A DNA stretch of 64,000 bases, taken from positions 124,001 through 188,000 of the forward strand of contig JAICTZ010000001.1 in the NCBI GenBank assembly GCA_025936115.1. The letters run 5' to 3'. The stretch is from Polyangiaceae bacterium. GTDB lineage: Bacteria; Myxococcota_A; Polyangia; Polyangiales; Polyangiaceae. The stretch's first letter is position 1; each line of letters starts with the position of its first letter. Positions 54,238 to 63,401 of this stretch are shown one piece after another. The position numbers were made by a program, and so were the translations under genes. A model generated the notes under the pieces. It was not told the DNA's origin. It saw nothing but the letters and a program-made list of their open reading frames with translations, and ran no database searches.

Positions 54238-56195
54238 CGCTGCACGCCCCGCTGGACGCCGAATTCGGCCGGCGTGACGAGCTTGTCGAGCTTTGCGTAC
54301 TCGCGGCGCGCGGCCGTCATCACGTGCGACATGCGCACGGGCTCGCCGGCGTGGGCCGCGGCGAGCGCCGCGTTCAGCGCGATCGTGCGGATGCTGCCGC
54401 CCGTCAGGTCGAGGCGCGCGAGGGCGTCGAGCTCGAGCCCTTCGCGCGGCATGCCGGCCGGAAAGACGCACTCCCAGATACGGCGCCGCAGCGCCGCGTC
54501 GGGGTGCGGGAAATCGACCACGAAGCGCAGGCGGCGCAAAAAAGCGCGATCGATCGCGGCGCGCCGGTTCGTCGCGAGGATCGCCACGCCGCGATAGTCC
54601 TCCATCAGCTGCAAGAGGTAGTTCACCTCGGCGTTCGCGTAGCGGTCGTGGCTCGACTTCACGTCGGTGCGGGCGGCGAAGAGCGCGTCCGCCTCGTCGA
54701 AAAAAAGTACCGCGCCGCTCGTCTGCGCCGCCTCGAACACACGCTGGAGGTTCTTCTCCGTCTCGCCGATGTATTTGTCGACCACCCCCGCCAGCTCGAC
54801 CCGCAAGAGATCGAGCCCGAGCTCGCGAGCGAGCACCTCGGCGGCGAGCGTCTTGCCGGTGCCGCTCGGGCCAGCGAACAAGACGGCGGTGCCACGCCCG
54901 CGCGAAAGCTTCGCCCCGAATCCCCACTCGTCGAGCACGCGCCCGCGCGCGCGCACCTGGCCGACGATGGCGCGCAGCTGCTCGAGCGAATCTCCCGGCA
55001 AGACGAGGTCGTCGAAACCGCGCGTGGGCTCGATGCGCGTCGCGCGTCCGTCGAGCGCCCGTGACGCGCGTTCGCGACAGCTCTGCCAGAGCTCCGTGGC
55101 AGCGATGGCAGCGCCGTGCGCCTCCGCGCGCGCGACGAGCGTCGCGCCGAGCTGCTCGATCGCGTCCGCCTCGAGCTCGAACTGCTGCGCGACGCCCTCG
55201 ACCGCCCCGTTGAGCGTGCTCGCGTGCTCGCCGAGCACGCGGCGCCAGAGTCCCACGCGCTCGCCCGAAAATAGACGCGGGCAGCGCAGCACCACGACCG
55301 GTCGCGCGAGCGCGAGCGGCTCTTCGCTGCCGGCGAGCACGATCGTGTCGAGGCGTTCGCAGACCGCGCGCACGTCGCGGCCCGTCGCGTCGACGTAGTA
55401 GGCGCGGCGCGCGAGGGTCGCTTCGCGGGCGAGCAAGCGCAGCGTTCCGTCGAGCTCGTCGGGCGCTACCCGGCTCACGACGAGCTCCGCGACGCGTGCA
55501 CCGAGCCCCTCGAGCGCGGCCCGCGCGATGCGGCGCTGGCCCGGACCGCCCACGAGGTTCACGACGGGGCGCGCGGTCTTGCGCACTGTCGTCAGCAGTG
55601 CCGTGAGCTCGGAGGCGAGCGCTTGCTCCGCGTCCGTCAGGAGCGCGGGCGCGAGCGGTTCGAGCAGCGGCTCGAGGCGTGCGTCCTCCGTTCGCAGCCC
55701 CTGCACGAACGCGAGCAGCCGCTCGTCCACCGAGAGCGGACGTAGCGCGTGCACGGGGTGCTCGCCGAGCTCGACCAGTCGGTGGCGGCGCAGCGGACTC
55801 GTCGGCAGAAACGCAGTCAGCGCTCCGGCGCGCTCGGCCACGCTCGGCGCGAGGAGCTCGAGCGCGAGGGCCGGCGTCGGCAATCGCGACTTCTCGGCGC
55901 CGAGCGCAGAAAATAGGGCGAGAAACCCCGGCTCGAGCTGCGCCGCGCAGGCGAGCACGAACACGCGGCTCTCGAAGGGGTCGAGCGCGAACGCCTCGCG
56001 CAAGAAATCGAGCGGCGGCGGCCGATCCATCGCGCTGGCGACGCGGTCGCGCTCCGCGCGGAGCGACGCGCTCGTCTCGGGCGCGGCGGCTTCAATGCCC
56101 GGCGCGCTGCCGGAACGCTCGCGACACAGCTGTTTCAGGCTCAGAAGCTCGAGCTCCAAAACGCGACGGCTGGCCTCGCCCCACGCGTCCATCAC
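54234..56195 (-). CDS. AAA+ ATPase of eCIS (Afp15/Pvc15-like)
   Basis: Walker A AGPSGTGKTLAAEVLARELG, Walker B VLFFDEADALF, ILATNRRAAIDRAFLRRLRFVVDFPHPD; ATGA overlap with DUF4157 gene. Confidence 0.88.
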   Translation of the reverse strand: MMDAWGEASRRVLELELLSLKQLCRERSGSAPGIEAAAPETSASLRAERDRVASAMDRPPPLDFLREAFALDPFESRVFVLACAAQLEPGFLALFSALGAEKSRLPTPALALELLAPSVAERAGALTAFLPTSPLRRHRLVELGEHPVHALRPLSVDERLLAFVQGLRTEDARLEPLLEPLAPALLTDAEQALASELTALLTTVRKTARPVVNLVGGPGQRRIARAALEGLGARVAELVVSRVAPDELDGTLRLLAREATLARRAYYVDATGRDVRAVCERLDTIVLAGSEEPLALARPVVVLRCPRLFSGERVGLWRRVLGEHASTLNGAVEGVAQQFELEADAIEQLGATLVARAEAHGAAIAATELWQSCRERASRALDGRATRIEPTRGFDDLVLPGDSLEQLRAIVGQVRARGRVLDEWGFGAKLSRGRGTAVLFAGPSGTGKTLAAEVLARELGLDLLRVELAGVVDKYIGETEKNLQRVFEAAQTSGAVLFFDEADALFAARTDVKSSHDRYANAEVNYLLQLMEDYRGVAILATNRRAAIDRAFLRRLRFVVDFPHPDAALRRRIWECVFPAGMPREGLELDALARLDLTGGSIRTIALNAALAAAHAGEPVRMSHVMTAARREYAKLDKLVTPAEFGVQRGVQR

Positions 56196-57370
56196 GTCAC
56201 CTGAACGACGGGGCCGGTATAAGCCTGCGTGCCCGGATCGACGGTCAGCCGACTTTCGGCTCCGTTGACGCGTACGCGCACGAGGTAGTTGCCGGGGCTC
56301 AACGCAGACCCGAACTCGCCGAGCGCGAAGGTCGGACTCGCCGTCGGGCTCGCGTGCGGCTCGGCCGGGATTTGCACGTCACCGAGCAGCAGGCTCACGT
56401 CGTCGTCACGCGCGACGGGCGCGGCGAGCGTCAGCGTGAGCACGCCGCTCGCGGGCAGGCTCGGGGGCGTGATGCTCATGAGCTTCGGCAGGACCTGGAG
56501 CGGAACGGCGTTCGAGCGCAGGCTGCCCTTGGCGATCGGCGGCGGCCCGTCTGCTCCGTCGCGAACCACGCTGAGCTCCACGAGACCCGCGGCCGCGTTC
56601 GGCGGCAGCGTGAACTCGAGCGCCGTGTCCGAAACGACGGCGGGGACGAGCGGCGCTTGAGCTCCCAGCGTGACGCGCGTCGACGGCGAGCGGAAATGGA
56701 GGCCGCGGACGCGCACGACGTCCCCCGGCTCGGCGACCCACGCCGGCATACCTTCGAACGGCGGCTTGCGGCTCACGTCGTTCACGCTGGGGCGCTTCAG
56801 CGGTACGACGAACAGCCGGCGATCGCGCACGGGCGGCGCGCTGTGGCGCACCTTCCGGCTGCGGATCTGCACCACGGTGACGACGTACGCCGCCGACACG
56901 CGGTACGGTACGGCGAGCGCCGTCCAAATCTTGGTCAGATCCTCGAGGCTCAGCGGATTCTGCGAGATCGTGAGACGCGTGCCGTCGTCGGCAAGCACGG
57001 GATCGAGCACGGTGCCCGTGGTGCGCACGAGCGGCAGCTCCGGATCGATGATGCCGAAATCGTGCAGGACGAGCATCGCTTCGCCGAGCAGCTGCTGGGC
57101 ACTGAGCTCCTCGTCGGGCGTCGTGCCGAGCACGGTCAAGAGATAATGGAGATCGAGCGAGAGCGGCGGTGCGTTCGCGGTGCGGGGATCGGGAGCGTCT
57201 TGATTGCGGAGCGCCGCATTTTCCTGAACTTTGTAGAGGAATAGGTTGACGCGCTTGCTGTCACCCGCGACCGGCGGACCTGCCGAAAGCGAGGGCGCCG
57301 GCTGCATGCGATCCCCGAGCAGCGCGAGCAACGAGGACGTCGCCCCCTGAATGGCTTCTGAGCTCGCCAT
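56192..57370 (-). CDS. DUF4255 (Pvc16-like) eCIS protein with C-terminal IPT/TIG-like domains
   Basis: VNLFLYKVQENAALRNQDAPDPRTANAPPLSLDLHYLLTVLGTTPDEELSAQQLLGEAMLVLHD; VVRVRGLHFRSPSTRVTLGAQ; start CAT 57368-57370. Confidence 0.87.
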   Translation of the reverse strand: MASSEAIQGATSSLLALLGDRMQPAPSLSAGPPVAGDSKRVNLFLYKVQENAALRNQDAPDPRTANAPPLSLDLHYLLTVLGTTPDEELSAQQLLGEAMLVLHDFGIIDPELPLVRTTGTVLDPVLADDGTRLTISQNPLSLEDLTKIWTALAVPYRVSAAYVVTVVQIRSRKVRHSAPPVRDRRLFVVPLKRPSVNDVSRKPPFEGMPAWVAEPGDVVRVRGLHFRSPSTRVTLGAQAPLVPAVVSDTALEFTLPPNAAAGLVELSVVRDGADGPPPIAKGSLRSNAVPLQVLPKLMSITPPSLPASGVLTLTLAAPVARDDDVSLLLGDVQIPAEPHASPTASPTFALGEFGSALSPGNYLVRVRVNGAESRLTVDPGTQAYTGPVVQVT

Positions 57371-57474
57371 TGCTTCCGCTCGACAGTACGCCCGAGCGCG
57401 CGCCGCTTCCAACGTAAATCGATTGGGTGACCGCGGCGGTTCGCGCGCACCTCGGTAGCTCGAAGTGACGCGCG

Positions 57475-57516
57475 CGTACGAGTTCTCGCAAGCGTTCGTA
57501 CGAGTTCTCACGAGCG
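57475..57516. promoter_or_regulatory. 22-bp-phased direct repeats in divergent eCIS intergenic region
   Basis: CGTACGAGTTCTCGCAAGCG (57475..57494) and CGTACGAGTTCTCACGAGCG (57497..57516), 18/20 identical. Confidence 0.45.
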
Positions 57517-57675
57517 CTCGCACGCGCTCGTGGTTCTTTGTTCTGTCGCGAGGGTTCGCGCTTGACGAGTTGCTTTCGGAAGAAAGAGGATGTGATCGAG
57601 ATCGCGCGGGCGCACCGTCGCGGGGACACGCCGAAGTACCGAGAGGACGCGACACTCTGCGTCCATGGAGGAGTC

Positions 57676-59955
57676 ATGCCGGTCACGCCGACTTATCCTG
57701 GCGTCTACGTCGAAGAGCTGCCGAGTGGCGTCCACACGATCGTGGGGGTGTCGACGTCGACCACCGCGTTCATCGGCTACGCGCCGAGCGGACCCATCTT
57801 GGAGGCGACCAGCGTCGAGAATTTCACCGAATATACCGCTATTTTCGGTGGTCTAAGCCTCGACGGCGATCTGGGACACGCGGTGCAGCAGTTCTTTTTG
57901 AACGGCGGCTCGGAGGCGGTAATCGTACGGGTGACGACTGGGTCGGCCACCGCGAGCATCAGTCTCGCGCTCGGTGGCGCGCCGGTTCTCGTCGTCAGCG
58001 CCGCGAGCGCCGGCGACTTCGGGAACCTGGTGCGCCTCGACGTCGACTACAGGACGCGCCGTCCCGACTCGCTCTTCAACCTCACCGTCACGCGCTACGA
58101 GCGTCGCGGTTTGGTACTGAACGCCGTGGTGACGGAGAACCACGTGAACCTCAGCATGTGCTCGAGCTCACCCGCGTTCGTCGAAGACGTCGTCAACTCG
58201 GCTTCGAAGCTCGTGCGTGTGAGTCGTCCGCCCGCGGCGAGCATGCCGGCGTTCGCGCCGGGCACCACGGGAACGGCGCAGAGCGGCCTGCACACGACGC
58301 TCCCCGTGCTCGCGCCGAACCAAACGACTTTGTACGGTGTGCTCGACGGCGTCAGGCCGTTCACGCTGAACCTCGGCCCCTTCGGGACGAGCGGCATTCC
58401 GGCCGCGGACATCGCTTTCGCGATCACGAACGCCATCACGAGCGCGGGCATCACGGGCCTCGGCGCGGCGGCGAGCCCCGGCAGCAGCGCGAGCGGCGGC
58501 TACGTCTTGCTCAGCTCCGCGAGCACGACCGAGGATTCGAGCGTCGAAGTCACCTCGGGCCCGAACGACGCCGCGCGCGCCCTCAAGCTCGGCGCGCAGA
58601 ACGGCGGGCGCGAGTTCGATCTGGCCGGCGAGTGGCGACCGGAGGAGACGGGGGCGACGTCGGCGGATCTGCAGGCGTTCCTCGACGCGGGGACGCCGAT
58701 CCCAGCGGCGAGCGTGACACTTGCCGTGATCGACGAGACGAACCCGGCCGCTCCGGTGAGCGTGCTCTCGAAGACGGGTGCGTTTGCAGGCGGTCCGATC
58801 GCGAATCTGCTGACTTTGGTGCGCAGCGCGCTCGCGGCGGATCCGGATTTGGCCGGCATCAGCGTGGAGCTCGTCGGCGGTTCACACCTGCGCGCTCTGC
58901 CGAGCCCGGCGGAACCAGCGGGCAAGCCGGCTGCAGCGAACCTCACGCTCTCGGTCAAGGTCGGCGCGACCGAGCTCTTGCCCAATCAGAACGTGCGCCA
59001 GTACTGGCTCGGGGTCGGTCCGCAGTTCGGCGGGCAAACGGCTGCGTCACCCGGCGCCGACGGCAGTCCGTCGCAGCAGGCAACGGACTACGCCGGCGCG
59101 GCGATCGACGCGCTGCGCAAGGTGGACCTCTTCAATCTGCTCTCGATTCCGGACACGACGGCCATGACGGACACGTCCGCGCGCGCCGTGATCGCCGCGG
59201 CTCAGGCGTTTTGCCAAGAGCGGCGTGCCTTCTTCCTCGTCGATCCGTCGCCGAAGGCGCGCAGCGTGAGCGAGATCGAGACGTGGGTGAGCGCGCTCGA
59301 TTCGAACAAAAACTCGGCCGTGTTCTTTCCGCGCATCGCGGTCGCCGATCCACTGCGCGGCATGCGCGTGCGCGAAGTTCCGGCGTCAGGCGCGCTCGCG
59401 GGCGTGTTCGCGCGCACCGACACCGAGCGCGGCGTGTGGAAGGCACCCGCCGGCACCTCCGCCGTGGTCCGCGGCGTTCAGGCGCTCGGCGCGCAGCTGA
59501 CGGACGGCGAAAATGGGCAGCTCAACCCGCTCGGGATCAATTGCTTACGCAGCTTCCCCTTCATCGGCAGCGTCGTGTGGGGAACGCGGACACTGGAGGG
59601 CTCCGACGCGCTCGCCTCGGAGTGGAAATACGTGCCGGTGCGCCGCACGGCGCTCTTCATCGAAGAGTCGCTGTTTCGCGGGACCAAGTGGGTCGTGTTC
59701 GAGCCGAACGACGAACCGCTCTGGTCGCAAATCCGCGTCGCCGTCGGCTCGTTCATGAACTCGCTGTTCCGGCAGGGCGCGTTCCAGGGCAAGACGCCGC
59801 GCGAAGCGTACCTCGTCAAGTGTGACGCGGAGACGACGACCCAGGACGACATCGATCGCGGCATCGTCAACATCCTGGTCGGTTTTGCGCCGCTCAAACC
59901 CGCCGAGTTCGTGATCTTGCAAATCAAGCAACTCGCCGGCCAGCTCTCGGCCTGA
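57676..59955 (+). CDS. contractile sheath protein (phage tail sheath/eCIS)
   Basis: TPTYPGVYVEELPSGVHTIVGVSTSTTAFIGYAPSGP N-terminus; C-terminal LFIEESLFRGTKWVVFEPNDEPLWSQIRVAVGSFMNSLFRQGAFQGKTPREAYLVKCDAETTTQDDIDRGIVNILVGFAPLKPAEFVILQIKQ. Confidence 0.97.
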   Translation: MPVTPTYPGVYVEELPSGVHTIVGVSTSTTAFIGYAPSGPILEATSVENFTEYTAIFGGLSLDGDLGHAVQQFFLNGGSEAVIVRVTTGSATASISLALGGAPVLVVSAASAGDFGNLVRLDVDYRTRRPDSLFNLTVTRYERRGLVLNAVVTENHVNLSMCSSSPAFVEDVVNSASKLVRVSRPPAASMPAFAPGTTGTAQSGLHTTLPVLAPNQTTLYGVLDGVRPFTLNLGPFGTSGIPAADIAFAITNAITSAGITGLGAAASPGSSASGGYVLLSSASTTEDSSVEVTSGPNDAARALKLGAQNGGREFDLAGEWRPEETGATSADLQAFLDAGTPIPAASVTLAVIDETNPAAPVSVLSKTGAFAGGPIANLLTLVRSALAADPDLAGISVELVGGSHLRALPSPAEPAGKPAAANLTLSVKVGATELLPNQNVRQYWLGVGPQFGGQTAASPGADGSPSQQATDYAGAAIDALRKVDLFNLLSIPDTTAMTDTSARAVIAAAQAFCQERRAFFLVDPSPKARSVSEIETWVSALDSNKNSAVFFPRIAVADPLRGMRVREVPASGALAGVFARTDTERGVWKAPAGTSAVVRGVQALGAQLTDGENGQLNPLGINCLRSFPFIGSVVWGTRTLEGSDALASEWKYVPVRRTALFIEESLFRGTKWVVFEPNDEPLWSQIRVAVGSFMNSLFRQGAFQGKTPREAYLVKCDAETTTQDDIDRGIVNILVGFAPLKPAEFVILQIKQLAGQLSA

Positions 59956-59969
59956 AGGAGTAGGGCATC

Positions 59970-60491
59970 ATGGCTTCACTCGTCGCGCAACCGAACCGCT
60001 TCGATCCGTACAAGAACTTCAAGTTCCGCCTCGCGTTCGCCGGGCAGCCCGGGTACGTGGCCGGCATCAGCAAAATCAGCGCGCTCAAGCGCACGACGGA
60101 GGTCGTGGAGCACCGCGACGGCGGCGATCCCAGCACGGGCCGCAAGAGCCCGGGTCGCACGAAGTTCGAGGCCGTATCGCTCGATCGCGGCGTCACGCTC
60201 GATCGCACGTTCGAGCAATGGGCCACCAAGGTCTGGAACTTCGCCGGCGCGCCCGGCGCCGAATCGTCGCTCGCGGATTTTCGGCGCGATCTCGTGCTCG
60301 ACGTCTTCAACGAAGCCGGTCAAAAGGTGCTCGCCTACACGATCTTTCGCTGCTGGGTGAGCGAGTACCAGGCGTTACCGGATCTCGACGCCAACGCGAA
60401 CGCCGTGGCCATCGAGCACCTGAAGGTCGAAAACGAGGGCTGGGAGCGCACTGATTACATGCCGCCGCCCGAGCCCGTGATCGAACCCTGA
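59970..60491 (+). CDS. tail tube protein (gp19/Afp1-like)
   Basis: NRFDPYKNFKFRLAFAGQPGYVAGISKISALKRTTEVVEHRDGGDPSTGRKSPGRTKFEAVSLDRGVTLDRTFEQWA. Confidence 0.93.
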   Translation: MASLVAQPNRFDPYKNFKFRLAFAGQPGYVAGISKISALKRTTEVVEHRDGGDPSTGRKSPGRTKFEAVSLDRGVTLDRTFEQWATKVWNFAGAPGAESSLADFRRDLVLDVFNEAGQKVLAYTIFRCWVSEYQALPDLDANANAVAIEHLKVENEGWERTDYMPPPEPVIEP

Positions 60492-60497
60492 GGTGCC

Positions 60498-61322
60498 GTG
60501 CAGCACTTGGAGGTAAATCTACCGTGCGGCCTCGAACGGGGCGGTCGTTTCCTGCGCACGGCGCGGCTGCGTCCGGTTTCAGGCGCCGACGAGGTGGCGC
60601 TCGCCGACGCGCCCGCTTTGGCGGCGTCGCGGGTATCCGCGTTGCTCGCGCGCTGCGTCGAGCGCATCGGCGACGAGCGGCCGGCTCTCGCCGACGTGCG
60701 CGAGCTCTTCATCGGGGATCGCGAGGCGCTCCTGCTTCATCTCCGGCGCCTCACGTTCGGGGAAGCGCTCCCGTGCGTGCTCGCGTGCCCGCGCGCGGGC
60801 TGCGGTGAAACGCTCGAGCTGCCGCTCACGGTCGGAGCGCTGCTCGTACCGCCCGTCGCCGAGCCCCGTGCGGTGCACGAGACGGAGCTCGCGGGGGTCC
60901 GCGTGCGCTTCCGGCTGCCGACGGGCAAGGTGCAGGAAGCGGCGGCCGAGCTCGCTCAGCGCGAACCCGCCGTCGCGCTTGCCGAGCTCGTCGCCGCGTG
61001 CGTGGTCGATGTACAGGACCGGAACGGCGAGCGACTCGACGCGTTACCGGCGCAGCTCGTCGCGCCGCTCGGAGCCGTGCTGGAGACGCTCGATCCGCAG
61101 GCGGAAATGCGCGTGTCGCTGACGTGCGTCACGTGTGGCACGCCGTTCGAGGCGTTGCTCGACGCGGCGACGCTGCTGTTCGCCGAGCTCGGATCCGGAC
61201 GCATTTTCCGGGACGTGCACGTGCTCGCAAGCCGCTACCACTGGAGCGAAGCCGCGATTTTGCGCTTGAGCTCGGAGCGACGGCGGCACTACCTCGCGCT
61301 CATCCGCGAGGAGGCGTCGTGA
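60498..61322 (+). CDS. eCIS/phage baseplate-assembly-like protein with two split Cys motifs
   Basis: Position after tube gene; LRRLTFGEALPCVLACPRAGCGETLELPL and VSLTCVTCGTPFEALLD. Confidence 0.6.
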   Translation: MQHLEVNLPCGLERGGRFLRTARLRPVSGADEVALADAPALAASRVSALLARCVERIGDERPALADVRELFIGDREALLLHLRRLTFGEALPCVLACPRAGCGETLELPLTVGALLVPPVAEPRAVHETELAGVRVRFRLPTGKVQEAAAELAQREPAVALAELVAACVVDVQDRNGERLDALPAQLVAPLGAVLETLDPQAEMRVSLTCVTCGTPFEALLDAATLLFAELGSGRIFRDVHVLASRYHWSEAAILRLSSERRRHYLALIREEAS

Positions 61323-62200
61323 GCTTCTTCGCGAACCTGCTGCGCCGCGGCATCGGAGCAGCGCCACCGCTCGGGGCAGGAGCGCCACCTGGAGCGCCGC
61401 GTGAGGCGCCGCCCGTGCGCGAAGAAGAGCATTTCGTGGCGGCACCCATGCCGACTGTTTCGCACACGCCAGCCGCACCGGACGTCGTGGCGCGCAAGGC
61501 GTCGGCGCCGTTCGTTGCTCCGACGCCCGCCGTCGCGTTGCCGTCGCGCGCCGAGGTGCCTGCCGGGCGCGTCGACGTCCCACCGGCGCGCCCGCTCAGC
61601 ACACTGGTAAGTCCGCTGAACGAGATGACGCTACCGCTTGCACGCGCCGTCACGCCGCCGAACGTAGAAGCACCTGCAGTCCCAAAACCGTCGCCCCCGC
61701 CGGCTGCGCCAGCACCCATTTTGCCGTCCGTGACGGCTTTCGACTCGCCGGAGCCCACGCGTACCGGCCCGGCGCACGCGGCGCCGCTCGTCCTCGCGGC
61801 GCCGCTCCGCACACTCGTGGTCCATGAAACCGAGCGTCACGTCGTCGAACGCTCGCTGCCCACAGTCGCGAGCGAGCCCGCGTTGAACGATACCGGCAGC
61901 GCCGTGCGAAGCGGACGCGCCTTCGACGAAGCGCCCGCCCCGCTCGCGAAGCCGCTCGTGGCAGTGACGCATAGCCGCACGCCCGCGGTTCACGCCCCGG
62001 CGCGAGCGGAAGTCGAGCCCGTGTCCCGCGCGGAGCGTGCGCCGCTGCAGGCTGCGCCGCCTCCACCGGCCGAGGTGCGCATCGAGCGCATCGAAATCCT
62101 GGCCGAGCCCGCGCCGGCACCCGCCGTCGAGCCCGAGCTCGCTCCGCGTGGCTTCGACGACTACCTCTTCGCGCGCAGCTACGTGCGGAGGGCTCGTTGA
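61319..62200 (+). CDS. Pro/Ala-rich eCIS-linked protein of unknown function
   Basis: GTG start overlapping previous stop; MSFFANLLRRGIGAAPPL, long disordered middle, conserved-looking tail EPELAPRGFDDYLFARSYVRRAR. Confidence 0.65.
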   Translation: MSFFANLLRRGIGAAPPLGAGAPPGAPREAPPVREEEHFVAAPMPTVSHTPAAPDVVARKASAPFVAPTPAVALPSRAEVPAGRVDVPPARPLSTLVSPLNEMTLPLARAVTPPNVEAPAVPKPSPPPAAPAPILPSVTAFDSPEPTRTGPAHAAPLVLAAPLRTLVVHETERHVVERSLPTVASEPALNDTGSAVRSGRAFDEAPAPLAKPLVAVTHSRTPAVHAPARAEVEPVSRAERAPLQAAPPPPAEVRIERIEILAEPAPAPAVEPELAPRGFDDYLFARSYVRRAR

Positions 62201-62427
62201 TGCGCGTCGTGATCGAGCGTCTGGTGCTGCGCGGCGCGGTTGAACATAACCGCGTGCCCTGGCTGCGCGCGCGGCTCGAGCGTGAGGTAGCGCGCGCGCT
62301 CGCGCGTCCCGGCGCGGAGGTGCCCGCCAGCAACGCAGCCGTGCCGGCGCTCGACCACCCGCGCTTTCCCGCCGCCGTCGCCGAACGCGTTCGAACGGCG
62401 GTCGCACGCGCACGGAGGGGCGCTTGA
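62200..62427 (+). CDS. small eCIS-linked hypothetical protein
   Basis: MRVVIERLVLRGAVEHNRVPWLRARLEREVARALARPG; tightly packed between neighbours. Confidence 0.6.
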   Translation: MRVVIERLVLRGAVEHNRVPWLRARLEREVARALARPGAEVPASNAAVPALDHPRFPAAVAERVRTAVARARRGA

Positions 62428-63116
62428 CCGGCTACACGCAAACACCACGCGTGGCTCGCGGGGCCTTCGCCGTCTACTTCTCGAGCAACTCGGACGGGAC
62501 CGAGGACTCGAGTCAGTCCCCGACGATCGTCACGTTCCAGTACAACCCCGAGACGATTCGGCGCACCGTCGCGCTCAAGGGGCCGGACGACAAGGGCGGC
62601 AAAGGCGCCAAAATCGCGGGGCGCCGCATTCAGGGCTTCCCTGACGAGACCATCACGCTGTCCATCGAGCTCGACGCGACCGACGCCATCGCCGCCGCCG
62701 ACGACACCACCCTCGCCTACGGCCTCGGCCCTATGCTCGCAACGCTCGAGCTCCTCGCGCATCCACCGCGCACGTGGGAGCAGGACGTGAGAAAGCAAGC
62801 GGACGCCGGCAAGGTCGCCGTGAAGCCCTCTTCGGCTCCGCTCACGCTGCTCGTGTGGGGCGAAGCGCGCGTCGCGCCCGTGTTGCTCACGAACCTCGCG
62901 ATTACCGAAGAGGCGTTCGACCCGAAGCTCAATCCGATCCTCGCCAAAGCGGAGGTGACACTGCGCGTTCTGACGACGCTCGAGCTCGCCGACTCGACGC
63001 TCGGCGTAAGAGCGTACGGCGCCTACGCCGATAAGAAGTGGAACCTCGCCGACAAGCTGAAGTCGGCGGACGCCGCTGCGCGTTCCGCGGCGCAGAAAGC
63101 CACGAGCGGAGGGTAA
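62424..63116 (+). CDS. CIS tube/tail-hub initiator protein (Afp7/Pvc7-like)
   Basis: PTIVTFQYNPETIRRTVALKGPDDKGGKG..FPDETITLSIELDATDAIAA..YGLGPMLATLELLAHPP; NPILAKAEVTLRVLT. Confidence 0.85.
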   Translation: MTGYTQTPRVARGAFAVYFSSNSDGTEDSSQSPTIVTFQYNPETIRRTVALKGPDDKGGKGAKIAGRRIQGFPDETITLSIELDATDAIAAADDTTLAYGLGPMLATLELLAHPPRTWEQDVRKQADAGKVAVKPSSAPLTLLVWGEARVAPVLLTNLAITEEAFDPKLNPILAKAEVTLRVLTTLELADSTLGVRAYGAYADKKWNLADKLKSADAAARSAAQKATSGG

Positions 63117-63117
63117 G

Positions 63118-63399
63118 GTGTTCTTCAAGGGTAGCCGCTACGAAAACGTGGCCACGGCGACCATCGCCGACGAACACGGCCGGACCGTGCGCTACAAGCT
63201 GATGCGCGTGATCGGCGACGTGACGCCCGAGGGCGAGCACGTCGTGCGCCAGGGAGTGCGCATCGATCAGGTCGCGGCCCTGAGGCTCGGCGATCCCGAG
63301 AAATTCTGGCGTTTGTGCGACGCGAATCGCGCCGCCTGGCCGCCCGAGCTCGTCGGCGAGGTCGGGCGGCGGCTGCTCGTGCCGAGCGAGGACGGCTGA
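63118..63399 (+). CDS. LysM-like small baseplate/tail protein
   Basis: GEHVVRQGVRIDQVAALRLGDPEKFWRLCDANRAAWPPELVGEVGRRLLVP, consistent with LysM/gpX-like tail proteins. Confidence 0.75.
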   Translation: MFFKGSRYENVATATIADEHGRTVRYKLMRVIGDVTPEGEHVVRQGVRIDQVAALRLGDPEKFWRLCDANRAAWPPELVGEVGRRLLVPSEDG

Positions 63400-63401
63400 C
63401 G

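Noticed and set aside
53287-54597. 436-aa plus-strand ORF opposite DUF4157/AAA genes
   Set aside because: Shadow frame; opposite strand carries diagnostic domains
57465-59825. 786-aa plus ORF overlapping the sheath gene
   Set aside because: Out-of-frame, Arg-rich; the sheath reading is unambiguous in 57676..59955
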